Below, piece by piece: positions 7,137-12,101 of a stretch of 12,101 bases of DNA. Below the pieces are notes generated by a model that did not search any database, had not been told where the DNA came from, and was given only the letters and a program-made list of their open reading frames with translations. The first letter of the stretch is position 1. The number at the start of each line of letters is the position of its first letter. Source of the DNA: Oscillospiraceae bacterium. Lineage in GTDB: Bacteria > Bacillota_A > Clostridia > Oscillospirales > Oscillospiraceae. The position numbers were made by a program, and so were the translations under genes. The stretch is taken from positions 1 through 12,101 of the forward strand of contig SVLA01000054.1 in NCBI GenBank assembly GCA_015068175.1. Reading direction: 5' to 3'.

Positions 7137-8090
7137 CTATACCCCATCCCGGAAATGCTTCGGCGACTTTCCGAAAGTCCTGGCAAAGATCCGGTGGAAA
7201 TAGCTGATATTTTCATATCCCACCGACAGCGCGATGTCATCTACGGTCCGGGTGGTGTTCTTCAGCAGAAAGGCCGCCTGGGACATCCGCTTGTCCTGCA
7301 TGAGCTGGGTGTAGGTCTTGCCGGTCTTGCGCTTGATCTGCCGGGAAAGGAAAGGCCCATCATAATGAAGAAATTTGCATAACTCCCCAAAACTGCCCTC
7401 TGCGTAATTCTGCTCCACATATTGCAGCACCTGCCAGATCACCGAATCCTCCGGATCCTCGCTGGACAGCTTGTCCGTCTGGGCCAGCAGATGCATCAGC
7501 AGCAGGGTCATGGTCATCTGGCTCATTTTCCGTTTGGCGGGGGTATTTTCCAACAGGATCCAGATCAGGTTTTCCACCAGATTCTGCACCGGCGGCACTT
7601 CGGCCACCTCAAAATGCAGATAGCCGGAACCCACATCCTGGCCGCACAGACAGCCCACCAGGAATTCGTGGAGGGGCGTCTCCTCTTCACCGATGAGGGA
7701 CAGCGGCGTGGAGAAAAAGGCCGGCAGCACGATGATGTTCAGGGCCACATCCTCCGCCCCGGCTTCCTCGATCTCGTGGGTGGCGCTTTGATGCAGAAAC
7801 AGCAGTTCCCCCTGGCGCAGGGTGATGGACTTGCCGTTGACGATGTGCCTGGTCTGGCCCCGGAACATATACACCACTTCCACATAATCGTGGGTGTGGG
7901 CAGGGAAATGGATGAACCGGGTGTGGGGCCGCAGGGTGATCAGCTTGCCCGATTCCAGCAGTTTTTGGCTGTTGACGGTGTTGGCGCTGCCCTTCATATA
8001 GATCCCCCGGTCGATGGTGGTCCGGCCGTCCAAAATGGCCTGCTCCTCCGCCGTGATGGCGCAAAAGCGATCCAGGATCCGATCGATCAT
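7137..8090 (-). CDS. AraC-family transcriptional regulator, probable rhamnose operon activator
   Basis: Encodes 317 residues in the cytosol. The N-terminal cupin-like sensor (about 55-120) has the typical run PHTRFIHFPAHTHDYVEVVYMFRGQ with later NGKSITLRQGELLFLHQSATHEIE. The C-terminal 100 residues form the double helix-turn-helix, with FGELCKFLHYDGPFLSRQIKRKTGKT as first HTH and TVDDIALSVGYENISYFHRIFARTFGKSPKHFR as the classic second HTH signature. The ATG at 8090 follows GGGAGG at good spacing; an ATG at 8126 falls upstream of that site and within the predicted transcript start, so it is rejected. The gene lies directly upstream of rhaB in the same direction, 95 bases away, which suggests it controls that operon in response to rhamnose or an intermediate; RhaR/RhaS identity cannot be assigned by sequence reading. 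Confidence 0.92.
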   Translation of the reverse strand: MIDRILDRFCAITAEEQAILDGRTTIDRGIYMKGSANTVNSQKLLESGKLITLRPHTRFIHFPAHTHDYVEVVYMFRGQTRHIVNGKSITLRQGELLFLHQSATHEIEEAGAEDVALNIIVLPAFFSTPLSLIGEEETPLHEFLVGCLCGQDVGSGYLHFEVAEVPPVQNLVENLIWILLENTPAKRKMSQMTMTLLLMHLLAQTDKLSSEDPEDSVIWQVLQYVEQNYAEGSFGELCKFLHYDGPFLSRQIKRKTGKTYTQLMQDKRMSQAAFLLKNTTRTVDDIALSVGYENISYFHRIFARTFGKSPKHFRDGV

Positions 8091-8124
8091 CGCTTGTCCT
8101 CCCTTCCTATTCTTCGTTGATCCC

Positions 8125-8154
8125 ATTATAGCACATCTTTTGGAAAAATGGAAA
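8125..8154 (-). promoter_or_regulatory. Promoter of the AraC-type regulator gene (extended -10)
   Basis: Minus strand: a perfect TATAAT (8130-8125) preceded by TGC, i.e. an extended -10 (TGnTATAAT), with a weaker TTTCCA (8154-8149) 18 bases upstream as -35. The predicted transcript start near 8118 leaves a leader of about 28 bases containing the GGGAGG ribosome site. Confidence 0.7.
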
Positions 8155-8161
8155 AGAATTT

Positions 8162-8193
8162 AAAAAAAGCCGCCTCCGGTTTCGGAGACGGCT
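8162..8193 (-). terminator. Rho-independent terminator of the MFS transporter gene
   Basis: On the minus strand an 11-bp stem (8193-8183 with 8178-8168, one G-U pair, loop AAAC) is followed by a run of T. It begins seven bases after the MFS stop codon and separates that transcript from the downstream regulator gene. Confidence 0.9.
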
Positions 8194-8199
8194 GATGGA

Positions 8200-9414
8200 T
8201 CAATGGGACAGGATGAATTTTTTAGTCAGTTTATGGAAACACATATAGGCCATTGGCACCAAACCGATGATACTGCCTGCGACAAATACCAGATACAGCG
8301 GGAAAATGTCACCCAGCACACCGTAGATCACCGCCGAAAGTGCCGAACCGCCCACGGAGGCGGAGGACATAAATCCCAGAATGGCCCCCCGGTTTTCCTC
8401 CGGCAGGGCCAGCATCATGGCGGCGTTGAAAATGGAATTACCGGCGCAATTGAAGAACGCACCCATAAAGGCGAACACACAAACGCTGATGAAGCTGTTG
8501 GAGCAATAGCCGATGGTCAGACAGATCTCCGAAAGCATAAAGCCTACGGCCAAAGTCCAAAACCGCATCTTGGGCGTTAATTTGAAAATACCCATCAGCA
8601 CCACGCACAGCAGAGAACCGCAGGTGAAAATAGCCTGCAGATAGCCGTTCATTTCCACGGTGAACCCTTTTTCTAGGCAGAAGGGCAGGATCAGCGTGAA
8701 AGCGCCGGAGGACAGCAGGTTGATGATCAGAGCACAAGGGATGAACAGCCGCAGGAAGGGGTCTTGGACCACCGTTTTCACCGCAGTACCGGTGTCTTTC
8801 AGAATGCTGTTCACCGTCACCGCTTCTCCCTGTTGCGCCGTCCGGGGCACATGGATAAACAATTCGCTGACCGCACTGTACAGATTGCTGATGCCGTTGA
8901 TCACCACGATCAGAGGCACACCGAAGAATGCCACCATCATACCGCTGAAGGCGCTGCCCACCAGATTGATGGTACCCATCACACCCGAGTGGATGGACCG
9001 CCCCCGGACCATTTCATCCTGGGGAATGATATCGATCATCAGGGTGCTTACCGCGGGGGAGTAAAACACGCTGCCGAAGGCCGCCAGGAAGGCTGCAACC
9101 AATACCAGGGGCACATTCAGCGCGTCGGTATAGGCCAGAATACCTACTGCCAGCATCATCAGACCCTGGATGATGTCCACACCCACGATGACCCACTTGC
9201 GGCTGCACTTGTCGATGATGCTGCCGGTAAAGGGGGAGAGGAACATGGTCACGAACATGGAAATGGAAGACATGATGCCCATCAGGGCGTTGGAGCCGGT
9301 CTTTTGGAATACCCAGTAGCCGATGGCCACGCTGTACATCAGATCGCCGATGGAGCTGACGGCGTTGGCCTGCAGCATCAGGGTAAAATCTTTGTTCCAT
9401 AATTTGCGTTGCAT
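8200..9414 (-). CDS. Major facilitator superfamily transporter (MFS_3/efflux-like)
   Basis: Encodes 404 residues, standard MFS length, with about 10-12 hydrophobic segments spread along the protein, hence an inner-membrane transporter. The N-terminus (KLWNKDFTLMLQANAVSSIGDLMYSVAIGYWVFQKTGSNALMGIMSS), the loop LSPFTGSIIDKCSRKWVIVGVDIIQG between helices 2 and 3, and FGSVFYSPAVSTLMIDIIPQDEMVRGRSIHSG resemble the MFS_3 group that includes macrolide-efflux (MefA-like) and enterobactin-exporter-like proteins. The substrate is unknown and is more likely exported than imported. A GTG at 9423 is in frame, but AAAGG lies only two bases before it; the ATG at 9414 is preferred, with a somewhat long spacing of 11. 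Its own promoter and terminator make it a single-gene transcript, separate from the rhamnose genes. Confidence 0.85.
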   Translation of the reverse strand: MQRKLWNKDFTLMLQANAVSSIGDLMYSVAIGYWVFQKTGSNALMGIMSSISMFVTMFLSPFTGSIIDKCSRKWVIVGVDIIQGLMMLAVGILAYTDALNVPLVLVAAFLAAFGSVFYSPAVSTLMIDIIPQDEMVRGRSIHSGVMGTINLVGSAFSGMMVAFFGVPLIVVINGISNLYSAVSELFIHVPRTAQQGEAVTVNSILKDTGTAVKTVVQDPFLRLFIPCALIINLLSSGAFTLILPFCLEKGFTVEMNGYLQAIFTCGSLLCVVLMGIFKLTPKMRFWTLAVGFMLSEICLTIGYCSNSFISVCVFAFMGAFFNCAGNSIFNAAMMLALPEENRGAILGFMSSASVGGSALSAVIYGVLGDIFPLYLVFVAGSIIGLVPMAYMCFHKLTKKFILSH

Positions 9415-9443
9415 AGCATTCACGACCTTTCAATAATGGCCTC

Positions 9444-9472
9444 ATCCTAGCAGATAATCACCCCCTTGTCAA
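9444..9472 (-). promoter_or_regulatory. Sigma-A promoter of the MFS transporter gene
   Basis: Minus strand: consensus TTGACA (9472-9467), a 17-base spacer, and TAGGAT (9449-9444) as -10. Transcription would start near 9437, about 23 bases before the ATG at 9414. Confidence 0.75.
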
Positions 9473-9872
9473 CCAACCACCCGTTGACCCCCAAAACGCA
9501 ACCGGCCGTTGACCTCCTTCAACCGCACCCCTTGCCTCACCCTTTTGGGGAGGTGTTCCCGCCCCCCATGCCTGTAGCCATAGGGGTGATTCGGAAGGTG
9601 AATGGCCGCATAGCGGCAAGAGAATCCGCCCCGGGGCGTGAATCATCCGCAGACGATGCATAGTCGCTACCATAGATCCACGCCACTATAAGATCCTATA
9701 AGACATTTTCCCGCTTCGCACCGCACTCAAGGCTCCCTTGTGCAAAGGGAGCTGTCAAAAATCTTCGGATTTTTGACTGAGGGATTGTTGCCGCCCACCC
9801 GGGGCAGCGGGACGCCGGAAAGAACGCTGTTCCGCACTTCACTAACAAAAATGCAGCAATGCCAACAGCCGT
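9473..9872. other. Gene-free region between the MFS promoter and the IS66 element
   Basis: About 400 bases with no convincing gene: open frames here are short, lack ribosome sites and have low-complexity products. It holds a direct repeat CCGTTGACC (9481-9489 and 9506-9514, 25 bases apart), a 12-bp palindrome CGCCCCGGGGCG (9627-9638), a small hairpin GCCGC-ATA-GCGGC near 9605-9617, and the double-hairpin repeat described separately. The composition shifts to AT-richer sequence towards the insertion element. It may be a remnant zone of mobile or repeated DNA. Confidence 0.5.
9730..9787 (+). repeat. Double-hairpin intergenic repeat
   Basis: Two adjacent perfect stem-loops: GCTCCCTT/AAGGGAGC (9732-9739 with 9745-9752) and GTCAAAAATC/GATTTTTGAC (9754-9763 with 9768-9777) with a TTCG tetraloop, followed by TGAGGGATTG. 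From memory, a similar layout (GGCTCCCT...AGGGAGCTGTC...GACTGAGGGATTG) recurs between genes in many gut Clostridia, so this is probably one copy, or half a copy, of a dispersed element. Only the structure is seen here. Confidence 0.6.
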
Positions 9873-9894
9873 GTAAACGCACAACCATGGGTAC
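9873..9894 (+). repeat. Left terminal inverted repeat of the IS66 element
   Basis: 22 bases starting GTAAACGCACAACCATG; complementary to 11143-11164 except at one position (G versus C after CATG). Confidence 0.9.
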
Positions 9895-9928
9895 TCTAGC
9901 GCGGCATGTGCAACTATGAGATAATGAA

Positions 9929-9979
9929 CTCCACTTATAAAAACTGGAATTACAGTTTATCAAGAAAACGCAAGTGGGG
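9929..9979 (+). promoter_or_regulatory. Fold-back structure over the tnpA ribosome site
   Basis: CTCCACTT (9929-9936) pairs with AAGTGGGG (9972-9979) over 8 bp with one wobble, enclosing a second hairpin AAACTG/CAGTTT (9941-9946 with 9953-9958). The right arm includes the GTGGGG that would serve as the tnpA ribosome site, eight bases before its ATG. Such structures limit transposase translation in other insertion sequences; here the role is inferred. Confidence 0.4.
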
Positions 9980-9987
9980 TGTAAGAA

Positions 9988-10335
9988 ATGGAGATCAGTG
10001 AAGTAAAGCGCGAATACCAATTACAGCAATGGAGCAAGATGGTGCAGGACCGGAGTGAAAGCGGCTTAACAGTCAAGGATTGGTGTGAAGCTCGTGGGCT
10101 TACAGAGTACACATATTATTACCGTCTTCGCAAGATTCGTCAGGCAGCCTGCAATGCTCTGGAACAAGCACAGTCCGTACCGTCTGCGCAGCTGGCAGAG
10201 CTTCCGTTGGCACCGGAAAGTGATGGAACTTCCGCCAAACTCCGGTTGACCACAAAGGCGGGAGTTTTGGAACTAATAGACGCAGATAGTTCTGTCTTGG
10301 ATCAAATACTGCGGGTGATGCTGCATGCTGAATAA
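9988..10335 (+). CDS. tnpA: IS66 accessory protein TnpA
   Basis: Encodes 115 residues, the normal length for the first gene of IS66 elements. The N-terminal half is a small helix-turn-helix-like domain with the family pattern WSKMVQDRSESGLTVKDWCEARGLTEYTYYYRLRKIRQ; the C-terminal half ends with LRLTTKAGVLELIDADSSVLDQILRVML. TnpA is needed for IS66 transposition and probably binds DNA, although its exact role is not settled. The ATG at 9988 follows GTGGGGTG. It overlaps tnpB by 11 bases, which suggests translational coupling. Intact. Confidence 0.92.
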   Translation: MEISEVKREYQLQQWSKMVQDRSESGLTVKDWCEARGLTEYTYYYRLRKIRQAACNALEQAQSVPSAQLAELPLAPESDGTSAKLRLTTKAGVLELIDADSSVLDQILRVMLHAE

Positions 10336-10678
10336 CGCTACCGGCTTTGACCGGATCTACATTGCCTGTGGGTACACTGACTTACGACAGGGAATCACCG
10401 GATTGAGTACGGTTATACGGAGCCAGCTCGGTGTAGACCCGTTCCAGAAAAATGTACTCTTTATGTTTTGCGGACGGAAACCGGACAAGATCAAGTGCCT
10501 CATCTGGGAGGGAGAGGGTTTTCTCCTGCTATATAAGCGGCTGTCGGATGGTCGTTATCAATGGCCAAGGTCGAAACAGGAGGTTATGGAGATGAGCCAG
10601 GAACAGTTTGAATGGCTCATGTCCGGGCAGGCCATAATGCCCAGTATTCGCAAGGCAAAGCCGAAGAAAATGTTGTAA
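10325..10678 (+). CDS. tnpB: IS66 accessory protein TnpB (IS66 Orf2)
   Basis: Encodes 117 residues, full length for IS66 Orf2. The family core is complete: IYIACGYTDLRQGITGLSTVIRSQLGVDPFQKNVLFMFCGRKPDKIKCLIWEGEGFLLLYKRLSDGRYQWP. TnpB acts with TnpA and the DDE transposase TnpC in IS66 transposition. Its ATG lies within the last codons of tnpA, and no strong independent ribosome site is seen, so it is probably translated by coupling. It is unrelated to the RNA-guided TnpB of IS200/IS605. Intact. Confidence 0.94.
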   Translation: MLNNATGFDRIYIACGYTDLRQGITGLSTVIRSQLGVDPFQKNVLFMFCGRKPDKIKCLIWEGEGFLLLYKRLSDGRYQWPRSKQEVMEMSQEQFEWLMSGQAIMPSIRKAKPKKML

Positions 10679-10684
10679 AAAATA

Positions 10685-11092
10685 GTGAGAAAATGCAGGA
10701 AAATTCAAGAAAATAGTGGAAATAGTACGATATTGAGCGAAAAGACCCGGGATGGGATACGATACAGCCTGAATCAGGAGAAATATCTGCGCGTATTCCT
10801 GGAGAATGGAAATATACCCATTGATAATTCCGCAACAGAGCGGGCTATCCGGCCATTCACCGTTGGCAGAGCCAACTGGCATATCATTGATACTGTTCAT
10901 GGCGCCGAAGCGAGCGCGGTCATCTACAGTCTCGTGGAAACAGCGAAGGCGAACAATCTGAAAATCTATGAATATCTGAAGCATCTTCTGACCCAAATCC
11001 CAAAGCATATGGACGATACCAGCCTTGACTTCCTCGATGATCTGCTACCCTGGGCAGAAACGCTTCCGGATGATTGCCGCAAAAAAATCTAA
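10685..11092 (+). pseudogene. tnpC: C-terminal remnant of the IS66 transposase TnpC
   Basis: An open frame from a GTG at 10685 gives 135 residues. From about 10735 on it matches the end of TnpC: GIRYSLNQEKYLRVFLENG, IDNSATERAIRPFTVGRANW with the glutamate of the DDE triad in ATERAIRP, HGAEASAVIYSLVETAKANNLKIYEYLKHLL, and an acidic leucine-rich tail. Full TnpC proteins are about 500 residues, so the N-terminal zinc-finger-like region and the first two catalytic aspartates are missing. No ribosome site precedes the GTG. An ATG at 10693 in another frame reaches a stop after eight codons (MQENSRK and one stop), perhaps the relic of the true start. The deletion joint lies roughly between 10695 and 10740. 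Cannot be an active transposase. Confidence 0.85.
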
Positions 11093-11100
11093 ATATACTG

Positions 11101-11126
11101 AGCGGGACTCCTACCGGAGCCCCGCT
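11101..11126 (+). terminator. Hairpin after tnpC in the right end of the IS66 element
   Basis: AGCGGGACTCC (11101-11111) pairs with GGAGCCCCGCT (11116-11126) with one mismatch and a 4-base loop, eight bases after the tnpC stop. The following bases (TACCTATTCC) are only weakly T-rich, so termination may be modest. Confidence 0.45.
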
Positions 11127-11142
11127 TACCTATTCCGTTAAG

Positions 11143-11164
11143 GTACGCATGGTTGTGCGTTTAC
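11143..11164 (+). repeat. Right terminal inverted repeat of the IS66 element
   Basis: Ends in GGTTGTGCGTTTAC, the inverted copy of the left end at 9873, with one mismatch over 22 bases. Confidence 0.9.
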
Positions 11165-11224
11165 CTTTTTTGGCACGTCGCACCGAAAAAGATATCATAC
11201 ATTATTGCTGATTTCAGGTGCAAA

Positions 11225-12070
11225 TCACCAACTATATTCACTAAACTTAATTGTATACATTTCACCGGGGACTACGTCATATACAACAATAGTATCATCC
11301 TTAAACTTATCCCCTTGAGAAAGAGAGCTTAAATATAAGTTACCAGAATCAATCATATAATTATTACTGTCATAGATTTTATAACTGATCATATCATAGA
11401 TGGAGTTTGCACTGCCGTATGTCTTTATCCCTGCAACTGTAATTTTTAATTGAGAGGTAAACTCCTTATCATAAGTATACTGCACTTCTTCAATCTTGAT
11501 GGTGGATTCTACTTTGCCGTCATACCCTTTAACATTAATCTCTTTAGGTAGACCTTCTGCTGTAAGTTGGACATTCTTAACCGGCAGGCAATACAACGCT
11601 TCGCAGTTTACTTCATCAAATCGGAGCGCCTCGCCCTTGTAAACAGTTAGGTATACTTTTCCGTTGGCAGATGTCCCCGCGGAGATATCTGCGGCAGGGA
11701 TTCTTAAATTCGCAAGATATTGTTCCCCCGCTACTTGACTTGAATAATACCCAAAATCATCCTTGGTTACAGAGTGAGTTCCTTTATACACCTCTTCGTT
11801 GTTGTCATTCACAATGCGGATATCAACATCCACATCAGAAGAAACATATCGATCCGTTTCAGTCAGCAACGCAAAGAATACACTATAATCATCTGTGCCT
11901 TCGTTATACTGAAAAGACCAGCCTTTTAATGTTTCTATATTGGCAGTAGTCGATCCAAGAGGAAGCAAGGAACAACCGCACAATTGGAATATCAATATCA
12001 GTGGCCCGGCGGAAAATTTTGTGTAAGCATTTTTCGACAAAATCAAGAATATCACATTATCAATGTGCAT
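11225..12070 (-). CDS. Putative secreted lipoprotein of unknown function
   Basis: Encodes up to 281 residues. I do not recognise the family. A hydrophobic stretch with a lipobox-like end (PLILIFQLCGC, candidate lipidated Cys33) follows two lysines, as in a Gram-positive lipoprotein signal. The rest is rich in Ser, Thr, Asp, Tyr and Val with alternating beta-type segments (for example ESTIKIEEVQYTY and SQLKITVAGIKTY), suggesting an extracellular beta-sandwich. The start is doubtful: the ATG at 12070 has only AAGGGG about 13 bases upstream and adds an odd prefix; a TTG at 12040 would give a cleaner signal peptide but lacks a ribosome site. An in-frame TAA lies just before the ATG. The gene is clearly AT-richer than the cys and rha regions, consistent with horizontal origin. 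It ends 60 bases from the IS66 right end; no clear terminator is seen. Confidence 0.6.
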   Translation of the reverse strand: MHIDNVIFLILSKNAYTKFSAGPLILIFQLCGCSLLPLGSTTANIETLKGWSFQYNEGTDDYSVFFALLTETDRYVSSDVDVDIRIVNDNNEEVYKGTHSVTKDDFGYYSSQVAGEQYLANLRIPAADISAGTSANGKVYLTVYKGEALRFDEVNCEALYCLPVKNVQLTAEGLPKEINVKGYDGKVESTIKIEEVQYTYDKEFTSQLKITVAGIKTYGSANSIYDMISYKIYDSNNYMIDSGNLYLSSLSQGDKFKDDTIVVYDVVPGEMYTIKFSEYSW

Positions 12071-12101
12071 GCTGACGGCTTATTCCCCTTGGTTACAACT
12101 C

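Larger units (their letters stand above)
9873..11164 (+). mobile_element. Internally deleted IS66-family insertion sequence
   Basis: The element is bounded by 22-bp terminal inverted repeats (9873-9894 and 11143-11164) that begin GTAAACGCACAACC, differ at one position, and have the GTAA tips usual for IS66. Between them lie tnpA, tnpB and only the 3' part of tnpC. The length is 1292 bp, compared with about 2.5-2.8 kb for complete IS66 elements, so roughly 1.2-1.5 kb of tnpC is missing. No 8-bp target duplication is found: the flanks read ACAGCCGT on the left and CTTTTTTG on the right. It could move only if a full IS66 supplies transposase. Confidence 0.88.

Noticed and set aside
9627..9638. 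12-bp palindrome CGCCCCGGGGCG as a terminator or operator
   Set aside because: No loop, no T-run and no gene nearby that would use it; palindromes of this kind are expected in GC-rich DNA.
9458..9673. 71-codon minus-strand and 65-codon plus-strand frames in the gene-free region
   Set aside because: No ribosome site, low-complexity products rich in Arg, Gly and Pro, and mutually overlapping; no sign of a real gene.
10325..10678. TnpB as an RNA-guided nuclease ancestor (IS200/IS605 type) with a guide RNA
   Set aside because: This TnpB is the unrelated 117-residue IS66 Orf2 protein; no RuvC motifs and no guide RNA-like right end.

Overview
The window reads as a chromosomal segment of a GC-rich, Gram-positive anaerobe, most likely a gut Clostridia of the Oscillospiraceae/Ruminococcaceae type. 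This is inferred from strong GGAGG ribosome sites, the long-form (EpsC-like) serine acetyltransferase, a Clostridia-style rhamnose operon, a double-hairpin intergenic repeat, and an IS66 element. No 16S rRNA or taxonomic marker is present, so the assignment is tentative.

Layout, left to right. (1) Positions 1-290 hold the 3' end of a plus-strand surface protein with a Pro/Thr/Gln-rich 10-residue tandem repeat and a C-terminal membrane anchor, followed by a strong terminator. (2) Positions 344-2011 hold a cysteine-synthesis pair transcribed divergently: serine O-acetyltransferase (minus) and cysteine synthase (plus). (3) Positions 2014-7041, all minus strand, hold an L-rhamnose catabolic operon in the order rhaB (rhamnulokinase), rhaA (isomerase), a stand-alone RhaE-type class II aldolase, and a second, tandem-domain class II aldolase, closed by a hairpin terminator. 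(4) Immediately upstream on the same strand is an AraC-type regulator with its own extended -10 promoter, and before that an independently transcribed MFS transporter with a good sigma-A promoter and its own terminator. (5) Positions 9473-9872 are gene-free and carry a double hairpin that looks like a dispersed repeat. (6) Positions 9873-11164 are an IS66-family element with both terminal inverted repeats, intact tnpA and tnpB, but only the 3' third or less of the transposase tnpC. (7) To its right is a visibly AT-rich gene for a putative secreted lipoprotein of unknown function.

How it fits together: RhaA isomerises L-rhamnose to L-rhamnulose, RhaB phosphorylates it, and a class II aldolase splits rhamnulose-1-phosphate to dihydroxyacetone phosphate and L-lactaldehyde. 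The AraC protein probably senses the sugar. No obvious rhamnose importer and no lactaldehyde reductase or dehydrogenase lies in the window.

The most unusual points are: a perfect 12-bp inverted repeat that would pair the rhaB ribosome-binding site with a complementary segment at the predicted 5' end of the mRNA, overlapped by an operator-like inverted repeat; a tandem aldolase whose second half has lost the catalytic and metal-binding residues; a rhamnulokinase that stops about 45-60 residues early; and an internally deleted IS66 element whose tnpA ribosome site also lies in a fold-back stem. I see no CRISPR array, tRNA or rRNA, and no clearly new multi-gene system.
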